Assembly: GCA_038380795.1 (NCBI GenBank)
Contig: CM076261.1
Span: 92,898,418 to 92,962,417 of the forward strand
Source: Pyrocephalus nanus
Taxonomy: Eukaryota > Chordata > Aves > Passeriformes > Tyrannidae
Direction: 5' to 3'
Length of the DNA stretch: 64,000 nt
In this document: piece by piece, positions 25,801 to 37,942 of the stretch
How positions within the stretch are numbered: position 1 is the stretch's first letter
Layout: each line of letters starts with the position of its first letter
The notes under the pieces: generated by a model
What the model was told of the DNA's origin: nothing
Seen by the model: only the letters and a program-made list of their open reading frames with translations
Databases searched by the model: none
Program-made: the position numbers and the translations under genes

Positions 25801-26909
25801 TTGTAATTATCTATACTATAGCCACTTGAAGGTGTTCTCATCCTTCATTTCTCCCAGCTAAATCCCAAACAAATCACATCTTGCTTCTCAAAACCAGGAT
25901 ATTTCTATTAATGACTACAGACCAGAAACTGAAGTCCTTAAAAAGTATCCCTGTTTCAAACAAAACCACGGCTTTAAAATCTCCACACAGATAGAGGAGC
26001 ACAACAGAAATACCTGGTACTCCATAGATAAGCAAACAATTCATCAAAGTTATCTATTAAAATCAAACAATTTCCTCAAAAATCCTTGTGAATATTGACT
26101 GTGGTGTAAAATCCTTTCTTCCACCTCCCAATGTTCTAATTTCACACCTCTAAAAGTTAGCACACACTGTCACTAAAAATAAGGTAAAAAAAATAGAGAC
26201 CTGATTGCTACACCAACCTTTTATTCCAATTTTATGTTAAACTGCACAGCATCTTTTCACAAAGATAATTGGTAGTGACAAGCATATCACTGGTCTGAAT
26301 GTCTGAAACTCATTCCACTGTGTAAATACAAATAAACCCAGTTTTCAACCCCTGAAGCTTCTAAAGGAGTTTGGTTTGTCTGAACTGAGGCCATCTCCTG
26401 TACTACGTGATTAAGCAGCCAAAACGCTCTCAAGTACAAGGATGCTCCTTGGCCTTCCTCAAATTTGGGATACACAGATAAATCGGGAATCTCTAATTGC
26501 AGAGTCACAGCTCAGAAAATGCAAACTGGGCAAACCAGGGAAAACACCACAAACATTTTCAAGTAACTCAAACTTTTCCACAGATGGATGACAACCAAGG
26601 AATGCAACTGGGCACAGAAATTTAGCAACAAAATCACCTTAGAACTAGAGCTGATGAACCCCATAAGCATTAGCAAAATTGCTTAAAACCATAGTAAGCC
26701 AAGTTCAAACAACTCCAACCATGTTTCACTGGACCACAGTTAAAGATGCTCTTCCTACTTCTACACCTTCATAAGTTCCATCATCATTTTCTTACTTTAA
26801 AGCATCTTAACACACTTGGAATTAAAAACTATGTTCTGTTATTGAACTGAATTTAATGTTCCTGATGAAAGAAGAGAGTTCAAACCTGAAGCTAGAACAC
26901 AATACTTAC
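22867..26909 (-). other. PTK2: PTK2 intron in codon 198 (4043 nt)
   Basis: Contains a short CR1 3'-end fragment (23343-23445) and an A-run near 25586-25598; otherwise unique AT-rich sequence. Confidence 0.85.
23343..23445 (-). mobile_element. CR1 LINE 3'-end fragment
   Basis: Starts CTCACAGAATGGTTTGGGCT, followed by GGAAGGGACC and CCATGGCAGGGACTCCTTCC. Only about 100 nt survive; 5' truncated. Confidence 0.88.
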
Positions 26910-26972
26910 TCTAACACTTCATAGTTGGACTTCTTTTCTAATGCATTGCCTCTCATCTCTCCGTAGGATCTC
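26910..26972 (-). CDS. PTK2: PTK2 exon: FAK residues 177-198 (F2 lobe, kinase-docking surface)
   Basis: This 63-nt exon completes R177, then reads [20 protein letters not shown] and ends with GA of the E198 codon before donor GTAAGT (26904-26909); the acceptor is CTTCAG. It carries Y180 and M183, which in the published autoinhibited structure pack against the kinase C-lobe around F596. It also carries K190/K191 of a basic patch and Y194, described as a Met phosphorylation site. Residue 181 is Gly here; mammals have Trp, from memory. Both ends are phase 2, so the exon is symmetric and could be skipped without a frameshift. Confidence 0.96.
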
Positions 26973-28462
26973 CTGAAGTCAGGAAAAATATTTGAAAGCA
27001 ACAATTATTGGATGATCCAGCCTAAAAACTACAACAGCAATTTAGTCAAATCTTTCACTTACCATCAGAAAACGTTAGTGCCAGAATGCATTACAATATA
27101 AATAGCAGCACGTTATTCTTCTGCCTCAACATTTTACAAATTAATTGCATTTTCAGAACCACTTCAAGCCACTGCTGCTACCAAAAGTGACCCAACCTGC
27201 CCTTCAGCAGCTCCTCTCCACCTACAGCTGGACCTTTGCAGGAGGAGTCTATGCATGGAACAGGGAGAACCAGAGGAAGCAGGGCACGATGAAAACTGAA
27301 CTCTTTCAATCCAGGCATATTCACATTAAAAAAAATAAATGAATAAATAAGACAAGCTGCTGCCAGGAGAAGGCTGGGACTGTTGTTTTCATGGAGAAAG
27401 TGGACCAGGAACGCTCCTGGTAAGAGAGTTGGTAGTCACCTACTAGAAACGTCTCATGAAAATGCTCTGAAGAGCCACAGCTTTTTTCCACAGGGGAAAG
27501 CAGGACTTGGCTGACAACACCACCACGGATTATTACACTCCTTACATGTTTCAAAACGAGGCACCAAGGATTTTGTAAGGAGTTTCCAGGCACACAAAAG
27601 AATTTTTGTTTGCTCTGGGGTTACCAGCAAAACTTGTTAACAAAGGCATCAGGTTCTCCTGTGACACCTGGGCAATTTCATAAGCCTAAATTTTGTTTTA
27701 ATTTGGAAAATGCTGTTCAAAGGACACTTTTATTCTCTGCTAACAAGTTTACATTTGTCATTCATTTCTTATCAATTTCACTTCTTCCCTAATCTCCCTG
27801 TTCGAGACATCAGCAGAACTAAAGCAAATGTTTCAGGCTTCAAATTCTCCATAAATCAGCAAAACCCAACACATGCATTTCAAAGCTGGGAACTCTCTCA
27901 AGGATCTCTTAATCTGATATATTTATCTTTATTTTTCAGCTGTCTATAAAGTTGACAAGAACATCAAAAACACCCAAAAGGATCCTTAAGATTTAATCAT
28001 TCCAAAACAGCACATTAAAAATTGAGTAAATACAGAGAGGAAAGGTAGAAGCATTTATCTATAATTACATTCTTTAGCTGTAGGATTTATATATGCAGAA
28101 TCACAAGACTATTTGCTAAATAACACCACAGTTGCTTTTTTTTTTTTTTGAGCATACTTCAATGTGCTCTACAGGCCTTTGAATTATTCAGATGAAGAAT
28201 TCACCCAAAAGGCAGTATCAAGATGTAATTAATTAAAATTTAAAAATAATGTTAATTTTAAACCCACTAGAAAATGGTTAAAATACAGTCTATTCAGTTT
28301 TTCTTCAAATTACTTTGTAGTAAAAAAAAAAAAAAAAAAAAAGTCTTATGATGTTTTATTCAACTCTACCGGTCAGAAATTGATTAACTATAAGCAGTCC
28401 CAAAATTAATGTATATATTCTGTCAGAAAGATGTTGAATAATAAATTAAATTATCAGCTTAC
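26973..28462 (-). other. PTK2: PTK2 intron in codon 177 (1490 nt)
   Basis: AT-rich with homopolymers T14 (28136-28149) and A22 (28322-28343); nothing else recognised. Confidence 0.85.
28322..28343. repeat. A22 homopolymer
   Basis: Twenty-two A; an intronic poly-U in the PTK2 transcript, 120 nt downstream of the donor of the residue 151-177 exon. Confidence 0.95.
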
Positions 28463-28542
28463 CGGATTTCAAGGCAACCTAGTTTCAAAGCAATTTCCTG
28501 GTCCACTTGATCTGCTATTTCTAACATATAGTCATTTTTCAC
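28463..28542 (-). CDS. PTK2: PTK2 exon: FAK residues 151-177 (FERM F2 lobe)
   Basis: This 80-nt exon opens in phase 0 after GCTGTAG and reads VKNDYMLEIADQVDQEIALK, then LGCLEI, and ends with CG, the first two bases of the R177 codon, before donor GTAAGC. It encodes F2 helices. K152, reported in the literature as a SUMOylation site of FAK, is the second residue. Mammalian FAK has serine where N153 stands here, from memory. Too short to appear in a plain ORF search. Confidence 0.96.
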
Positions 28543-30407
28543 CTACAGCAAAAGAAGCAGGTAGGCATCACAGAAAGGTCAGTTCCAGCACAGACTAAAA
28601 CACTGCCCAAACTACTTTAAAATAAATACATCTAATTTTTTTTTTCCCAATGACTATTCACAGTGCATGAAGGGGAAAAAAAAGAAGTTACTTTCATATT
28701 CTCCACAAATGAGCTGCACTTTGGTAAGAAACCCATTTCAACCCCAATGAACTTGATTTAAAAATTCTTTATCTACGTCAGTATTTTCTGTGTTTTATTA
28801 AATATAACCAGAATCTTCACAGGAGGCTGAGCAGGGGGTTGCACCTGCATTCAGGCTATGAGAAGCCAGGCTGTGTTCTTGAACCATCTTGGGCAACAGG
28901 ATTTTATTTTGTAGGTGAGCCTAATCATGCAAATAAACCCGACAAATGCCTGGGCATTACAGTGAAAAATATAAAACCAGAAGTTAAAAGAGTAGTACGT
29001 GTAAATTGTACTGCACATGACCTAAAATAATGCCTGAACTGGCAAGGAGAACCACCAAGAGAGAAACTAGATTGTCACCAACTATTGCAGGAAATGCTTT
29101 ATCACGTCCTGGGCTAGTTTTATTTACCAACATGGATGTAGGCAGAATGCTGCTTTTTTGAGGTAATATTTTCAGCACATTGGAGTAAATAACTTTTACA
29201 GTAACAACAAAATTAATTACAACAAAAAAACCCCAGACAGTAAGAGAGAACAGAACCAGCACTGAGGAACATCACTCTTTTGCACAGCAGGTGCTCTTCC
29301 CCAGTAACAAATCTCTGCAGAAGTTCAGCTTTTCCTTAACAGCTCATGGTATCCTCTGTGAAATGATGAAGTTGCTACTGAGATCCCAAAGCTGCAGAAA
29401 GTCCCAAAATATCACAAAAATCCACATGAGTGACTCTCAGATCAAAGAGGAGATGATACACTCTGAAAGCAACACATTTCACAAAATGGGGTTTTCGAGT
29501 GATGACAAGTTGTGAGGAAAACTATTTCAAACTGCTACTGCTCTGAAATTCCTAATTTAAAAGGTAAGGAAGTACAGCTGTGGGTTCAACAGCTGGAAGT
29601 GCTCTGGAGTCAGCATCTTGCTCCTAACATGTGAGCATCCACCTCAGCATTCCCTCAGCAGCTGGATCCAGCCCCGGACTAGAAAGCAACAAATCCCTGA
29701 GACCTTCCTGGTTCTGAACTGCATGAAAAGTTTTAATTTGTTTTTGAAAGATGTGAAAGAAGAAATATGATAAACTGTGCAAGAGTGAGAAAATGAATTA
29801 CTACGACAGCTGAAATGTGAGGGGAAGAAAAAATCTCCTTGCATTTGAATTCATCCAGGAACTCAACATGACAAAACAGTGAGCTTTTAGCTCTTCTCAA
29901 TTCAGTTCCTACAAATATTAATGAGACAGGAGAATAATTGTCCTTCAGCATCATGTAGTGTGCTATTTGTATACACATATGGAAGTAATAATTCTGTATT
30001 CCCATGGTAATAGTACACAAAATATGCAGAATTCATAATTCGCCTCTCCATTATGCTCACAATTAAAAACCAAAACCAACAAACAACTTCTCCTGTGCAA
30101 CAGCCTTCATTTTGAATTTTTCTGGTAACATTTAAAAAGGTTTATCTGATTGAAGGTTAAAAGAAAAAGTCAACCACAAACCACAGACATATTATATATC
30201 TGATAATTCCAATGGCTTAAAGTGATATAAACTGAGAGATGCATCTTCCAGGAAGTCAGGATGTTTTGATTATGTATTTTCATTCAGAACCATGAGGGTC
30301 CCTGAGTGCAGAGAGTCTTGAATTAGCAAAGTACACAGTCCCTGCTCCAATGGATGACACATCTTCTAACTTCTTAAATAATTTACAAACCACAAGGGAT
30401 AAATCAG

Positions 30408-30669
30408 GACCAGAGGAAATGGCCTCAGGCTGTACCAGGGGACGCTTAGACTGGATATTAGGGAAAATATCTTCACTGAAAGGGTGGTCAGGCATTGGAA
30501 CAGGCTGTCCAGGGAAGTGGTGGAATCACCACCTCTGGAAGTGTTCAAAAAGAGCCTGGATGTGGCACTGGGGACGTGGTTTAGTGTTGGACCTGGCAGG
30601 GATGGGTTAATGGTTGGACTTAATACTGGCTGAGGTCCTTTCCAACCTAAATGATTCCATGATTCTATA
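30408..30669 (+). mobile_element. CR1 LINE 3' fragment
   Basis: Reads CAGAGGAAATGGCCTCAGGC, CTGGATATTAGGGAAAATAT, GGTCAGGCATTGGAACAGGC and GGGAAGTGGTGGAATCACC, and ends TTCCAACCTAAATGATTCC plus ATGATTCTAT. It belongs to the same CR1 subtype as the copies at 44141 and 50519. Confidence 0.93.
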
Positions 30670-33600
30670 AATAGTACAACACAATAACCTAAACAATTAA
30701 ACTATAACTTCTGTTCATCAGCAAGGACATGAACTGGTCCTGCACTAGAACTGTCAGACCCAAGCTCAGAGCAGGGAAATCAGCAGTGCAGTTTTCAGGC
30801 TCCACGTTACTGCCATCAGTAACCTCTGCAATCTGGTGTCAAACATCAGCACAGCACTCCTCTTCCTCAGGTCTACACGGGGATATTTCCAAAGGAGGAA
30901 ACAAACTGAAGATGTGAATTTCTACACCAGTTAAGATCACATACGGATACTCAAATTGCAGAAATTCTCCCGTCCTTTTCTGAGAATTCACCTCCATGTA
31001 CAGCCTGAGTTACTTCACCTAAAAAGCACACAAGATCCTGTTCACAAGATCCCTAGCCAGCCTTACATCCACCCAAATGAAATACCCATTGCCTACATCA
31101 CTTACATTTAATTAAACATTATTTTTTTTTAACTACGCTTTCAATTTTTTGAACCATTTTAACAATTTTGCATCACCAGGAAATTTCCAAGCCGTTACCC
31201 ATCCATTCCTTGAGGGGTTCAGACACCAAAAAGAACTGGCCACAGGAAAGTATTTTTTTAGTCCTGACCTATAAAACCTCCCCTTGCAGAACCGATGCTA
31301 ATTCAGGGCCCAGTGTGTTGTGACCTGGTGTGTGTTCATTTATCTCCACAGCTCGTTCCTTGTGGATCCCAGTACTCCAGCACTTCATTTGTTAAACTAA
31401 ACAGCTTAAGAACATCTCCAGTGTCAAGCAAACATGGTTTTAAAACGCTGCCAGCTTCAAAAAACTACTGGTCCATAAATAAATAAGCAACAAACATTAC
31501 CAAACATTTTGGGGTTTATTTCCTCGTGCCCTCTGGCTTGTGAGCTTTCACAAGTTCCAGTCCTATTTTCCTCACTTTGACTCTGACACCACAGGCACCA
31601 AAACTGAGGACTAAGAAAATTTAAAAGGCCCTCCCCCAGTCCAACATTTTGGAAGAAAAAAAATAAGTATTTTTCACTATTTACAGCTATTTATTTTGGT
31701 GTTTAAATTCTGGAAGGTATGCAAAGAGACTAAAAGCTTCAGGAAGCCTCTGGCCATAGTCTAGTGGTCTAGGTTGAGCAGTGTCCTATTAAGGATATCA
31801 GAGGTAATAAATTGATAGAAGGAATTAATTTTATCTTTTTTTCAGAAACCTGCCCGCACACATTCTTTAAATCTCACTAAGGAAAAAAACCCCAGCAGAT
31901 TCAATTTCTACTCCCAGAATACTAATGAGAACATCTCTTATCACCTTTAATTTGGCTTGACTATTCTCTTTGAGATGGCATCAGATCCATGCATGAACTA
32001 ATGCTCGTGCAGAGGTTAGATAAGAATTTTGTAAGAGGTTCAGCACAGCCTACTAAGGAAAAAGCCTGAACAAATATCAAGTGGAAGAGATACAAGAGAT
32101 AATTTAATGCTAATTAAGTGCACTGCCACAGGCAATTGAATAGTGTTCCTAGAAGCCTTTTGTGTTTGCTCAATTATAACTTTTATTATTATTATTGTTA
32201 ATACAATTAAACGAGAGAAATGAGAATATTTTCTGCCCGTTTCAGACAAAAAAGGCCCCACTTTTAAGAGTATAAAGCCTATATACACACAAAGACACAA
32301 AAATCGAACTCTTACAGGTCTAAAAAAATCTCAAGTTTTTTTCTGTTTATTACAAATTCACACGTTAAGAGGGAATGAATCCTGATCTCTGGGGGTTTGG
32401 AGATCCTGTTATCTGAGAGTTTGTGTCACACCTGCAGAACTGCCCTCCTTGGTGGTATGTGCAGACCTTTATTTATTGCTTGGAAATTCAGCTCCCAGTG
32501 TGCAAGGCCTGGAGCAAGGCTCATGAGTACATCAAGAGATACATTTTATATACATAAATATAGATATCTACACACACACACAATGATAAAACTACATGAA
32601 GTCTGTAGTAATCTCAAATACTTCATGGTCACAATATGACAGCAATAAAAGCGTGCCCAATTAACAAGGCAAACACCTGGATTTACACCAGGATTATGAA
32701 TTCATCAGCTAAAAGCCTACATACTTTTTATTTGTTAACAATCTAACCCCCAAAATATGATGCCTGGAGTGAATCACTTTGGTGTATGTTGCTTGCATCA
32801 ACACCTGCTTCCCCTGACTGACTCGTTTGGCATTCCAGCATAACGTGCTTATCTGAACTCACAAGGAAAAAAATATACTGGAAATCAGTTTAAAGGATGA
32901 GAGAGACCAAAACAATGTCTTGCTGCAAACTGTGGTGTTGATTTCAAACACCTTTTCCCTATCAAATTTATTTATTTATTTTTTTAATGTTCTAAGAAGT
33001 TTAAATCAGATATACAGTCAAGCAGGTGTATGCTTTGGTGGGGGGGAAGGATTAGTGTCCTTAAGTTCTATTAAACATGGTATGATGGAAATGCAAACTG
33101 CTCCAGGCTTCAGGATGAGCACTAGGGCAGTGCCAGGGGTAAAGGAAGCAACTCTACCTGCACTTGCTCATTCACTGGCTGGCAAATAAGAATTAAAGTG
33201 TGACCTACACCTCCCATTTGGAGCCAACTTCTTGGTCAGGACAGCCACAAAGAGTCCACTACAAGGAAGGGATGCAATGTGGGGAAAACAGGAATGCCAA
33301 ACATAAATGCACCTCCTGGAGGCAGGAAAAAAAGTCTTTAACGTGTCCTGACAAAATAAAAAGGGAAACAAAACTGTCACCCCCGCCCCCAACATTCAAC
33401 ACCTGTGTTCAGTGAATACATGCTTAGAAAGGGGAAGTATTTAAAGCAAGCATGGATTTAGAAGCCCAGCACAATCCTACACCAAAATATATTTCCTGAC
33501 ATTCAATGAGAATTCACTTTATTCACTTTCTACTCTTAATAATATTTTTAAATTATTTTCTATCACTGTTCTTCAGCTTTTAGCCAGAGCCTAGATCTCT

Positions 33601-36441
33601 GTCTCCAGTCATTTGGGCATTAAAAGTTAAAAGATATTCCTAAATCATAAGGAAAGAAAGGAAGTGAACACTGAGCCGTGACCTGAAAAGCTTTTCCCAC
33701 ATAGAAGACGGGCACATAAACACAAGCCCCGTTTCATTCCTGATGCCAGACTTGTAAAATATTTGTTCTTTTACTTGAATGGGCAAATTACCGATGGTGC
33801 CACATCCAGCTCCTCAAGATTTACTAGGAACTAATGGGCAGTTTCCCAGCTACAGAGACGGGCTGCAAATCCCAGATGGAATAATTTAAAACAAAAACTG
33901 GAGGCAGAGGGAAGCCCGTGTTGGTGAAGGTGGAGAAATCAGAGAATAGCCCCACGCCAGCACACATGATTTAAGGAGAAATCTATCACTGGCCTCGTAT
34001 TTTCTATACCAGCTGCTACTTTCAAAAGCCATCTGCTTCATTTTCCTGCACACGAGTTTTTTATGCAGCTGCACTATTTCAGGGGAAGGTTCACCCAAGC
34101 TGACAGGCAGTTCATAAAAACACCACACTGGATTTAGATTTCTTTATTAAGAACAAGAGTAAAAAAATTCTGAACTCAGTAAATGCTTTCCAGGAGTTCA
34201 GGGATTTAAAAAAAAAAAATCAAACCCTGTGTACTGTGTCTTAGAAAGATACTTTAGGTTTAAATTCGTTTATAGCCTTAGAAATTTTTAAATAAAATGA
34301 TCAGACTTCACACTGAGTTTTCAAGCGTAAATGCTGTGGAAATTCTTTACAGTACTATCAAATGGTGTCTCAAAAAGGGCAAATACCAATAATTAGCCAC
34401 TACACTTGCTTTCCCAGCTCATTTAATGGTACCAAGAAATTTCCCACAGGATAATCTCCAGTTTTTCAGGACAGTTTAAAAATAAGCAATCTATTTTTTG
34501 GGGGTTTTCTTTCAATGTCTATGACCTACTTACACAACTTAGTCCTTTTCTATTTTAATTTTTTTCCAAAAAAAATTTGCATTGCTTTGAAAACTGCATT
34601 TATACAACCCTTCAGTGACTAAGTACCGCCTGAAGAGTTAAGTGAACAACCAAAAAAAATCATCACAACATATAAGATACTTAAATAAGCAAACAAAGAA
34701 ACAAAATGTCTTCTGTACTCCATTTAGGACATAGCACATGAATAGTAATTATAACCATTTAATGAAGCATAGAAAACAAAGATTTACATTACATCATTTT
34801 CTCATTATCTGTTTGTTCTATACAGATAATTGTAGCTGGTGCTTTTATATATTCAGAAATTACATACTTCTGTTTGGTTGGTGTCATTTCTATTAAAAAA
34901 AAATACAACTTCCTCTTAATCATCCTGTATATGCAATAGTTTATTTATTCTCTGTTATTTATCTCAATTTGTTTTCAACAGCTCAGTTGTGTTCTAGCAC
35001 CTTCTTCTAAACATTCAATTTTCTAACAATGGCAGGTAATTCTGTGTTTGGTTTTGTACGCTGTAATTCCACCTCAGCCACCACAGAATTCAGCCAGGAT
35101 CTTTGTTTCACACTAAGACACAACACTTCTGGTGACACCAATCCCACCAAAATTTTAAGATATCATTCCTGTGATTTACCATTCCACCTTCTGTAACACA
35201 AAAGACCAGAACACCTCAATATATCCATGGGAAAACCTGATCTTCTACTTATAAGGGGCTACAAAAAGATCTACTAATGTGACAGGACAAAAACTGAAGT
35301 ACAGAGCACATTTGTTTTCATCACAATTTCCTAATCAAAATGAAAGATGTGTCTCTAATCCTGCACTTGCAGCAGGTGCCACACACAAATCCACTACGAT
35401 CTTCCGTGGTATCCCAGCAGACAGAACACTTTCCAATATTCCATGATTTCCACTGCAATCCTTCCTGCAGCATTACATGCCCCACAGAAATGATGTAGTG
35501 TACCCTGGGACACATCACCAGATCACTGTGGAACAGTCACTGTAACTGCTCCTATCTCAACACCAAACTGCAAAAGGAGGTGGCTCCTCCACCCTTGTTT
35601 CCCAACAGCAGGTTCTTGCAGGACACTGAACTTTCATCCCTACAAAATCAAAAAAAAAAACAGCTGGAAAGAAGAGGGTCTCAACCCACACTACTACAGC
35701 TTCAGAAATCTGATGCAGAACCAACCCTGTAAGATTCGTGCCTCTCATCTGCTCTGAATGAAGCCCCCCCCATGTGCATAAAAGCCCAGGGCCTGCTCCT
35801 GATGCCATCAGGATTTTTAGGAGCCACCTTAATGATTGTAATGGTAGTTTTTAAAATGCACACAGGAGGGAAACACATATGTGTTTCCACCCCTATTTAC
35901 CCATCTGATAATATTAGACTTGCTACAGGAGATAAGTCAACATCAGGGAAAATTAGGGCTTTGGCCTCATCTCGGGGAGTTAAAAGCCCAGATCCAGTAT
36001 CAGGATAACATTCATCTGCCATCTGCCCTCAGCTGCTCCTCCTCCTCTTTTCCCAAGGTCACAGTCTCTGTATTATCTAGAGGTGATCTTTGACATCTCT
36101 AACTAATTTTGGAAGCTCCTCTGTTAATAATAAGGGCATTAGAGATGAAGGGGGGGGGGGAGGGTGAGGAGGGGGAACCAACTTCTGAGGAGGCATTGTT
36201 AGGGACAGGCTGGCTAAAAACCACCCCGTCTGTCCGAGTGGGCCGAGCTCCAGATGTCACTGCAAGGGACGCTGCGGCCTCGCAGAGCTTCCACAAAGTG
36301 GGACTGCCCTCCTGGGAGCCACTCAGGGCTCAACCTACTAAGCAGGGCTCGCTCTCAGCTAATTTTACACTTCTCCTCTCCGACACGGAATTTCGATTTT
36401 CCAGAACAAATGAGTCCAAGCGTCAATATGAATCAACTTTT

Positions 36442-36594
36442 GGGGGTGTTTGTTTGTGGTGTTGTTTTTTTTTTTTTTTGTTTGTTTGTGTTTTTTTTGT
36501 TTGTTTTTGTTTTTTTTTTTTTTTTTGTTTTTTTGGTTTTTTTTTGTTTGTTTTTTTTTTTTGTTTTTGTTTTTGTTTTTCGTGTTTTTTTTGG
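36442..36594. repeat. T/TTTG low-complexity tract
   Basis: About 150 nt made almost only of T with interspersed G (TTTGTTTG and long T-runs), ending near TTTTTTTTGGTTATAT. On the PTK2 strand it is A/C-rich. Confidence 0.93.
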
Positions 36595-37901
36595 TTATAT
36601 ACAATCTAATACACTAACTGGAGAACCATTCTGGACCAGAGCACTAACAAAGACACAACCCACACGTCACTACACATGAACCTGTCCCAAGTATTTTAAA
36701 TTTATCGTGTTGGATTAAGAGCAATTCGTGTAGGACTGCGAAAGAGCCCACAAGGATTATTTTCACCACTCTGGCTGACAGGTGGAAATTTTAAATCAAA
36801 GCAGCCTTTTCTCTCTGGCCTGAGCTTGGCTGACCTTTTAAGAGGTGTTAAGGAATAGGAGTAAGTTTTACATTCCTACCCCACAGCACTGCTAAGGGAA
36901 GGCAGGCACTGGGCAAACAACATTTGGGAGATACCAAAGTAACTCCACAATTACATAAACAGCAAAGCCTAAAACAAGAACATCAGCAAAGTTTTGAAAG
37001 TGTAAATCAACTCTTTTAGGTAAAAAGTAAGTACTTTATGGGGCAGAGTGAATTTCAGCAACTTCAGAAACCCACCCCTGTCAAGGAAATCTCAATTAAA
37101 ATTGCCTTTGCAAGCTGTAAGGAGCAGAGAGATGCCCAGTTTGATTTATATATATTTTTAAAAATTGTATTTTTTATTATCTTTTTAAGCAGCTGAAATT
37201 CTTATATTTATTGCCATTTCCCTATAGGGCACACTTTATGTGTCAGCCATTAACTCTTCCTGAAAGATCTGGTTTGATTTTTTTGTTGTTGTTGTTTTAA
37301 ACAGGCTGCCAACATCACGAACAACGCCAGCTTTTCTCCCTATGTCCTTGATTTCCCTCAAAGCTTTTCCTGTCAAAGTCATTTGCTTTAGGTCTCCTAT
37401 TTTTATTAGGATATAAGAGATGTTGTTATTTAATTAGGTTAAAGAGTCTAATTCCCAGCCTGCATTTCAAATTACATCTCAGGCACCTAAGCCTTATAAA
37501 ACTTTAATCATTAAGTTATTACAGTAATTGCTTGGACTTAAAATTTCCTACATGTCAGGGACAGAGTTATAAAAATAATTTCATTTGTATGATGTATTTA
37601 TCTGCCACAATATAAAGAGATTCTTCATGTCATGAAATACATTTTAAGTGAGAGCATAATCTTTACAGAAGCTACAGAGACAGAGCCAAAAAGTGCCATA
37701 TGTCCACAAGAAACTTTGCCCCCTCTTTTTAGAGGATCTTTTTCCTTTTTTTTTTTAATAAGAAAAAGTATAACAGTTTTCCTATAAAAATGAACCTTAT
37801 ACTTGTCTGATCCAGCCCCTGTGGCACAGAATTCAGCTCCATTTTTCTCTTGTGCATTACACAAACTTTGGCTCATTTTAAAAAGCAAATTCAAAACACA
37901 G

Positions 37902-37942
37902 TTCAGTCCTATTATTATATATTCAGTCCTTTATTATATATT
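37902..37942. repeat. Short tandem duplication
   Basis: Two nearly identical ~20-nt units, TTCAGTCCTATTATTATATA and TTCAGTCCTTTATTATATAT, back to back. Confidence 0.8.

Noticed and set aside
36109..36679. Plus-strand open frames of 166 and 141 codons, and a minus-strand Lys/Asn-rich frame
   Set aside because: Their length comes from the T/G low-complexity tract, which lacks stop codons and reads as Phe/Cys/Val on one strand and Lys/Asn on the other.
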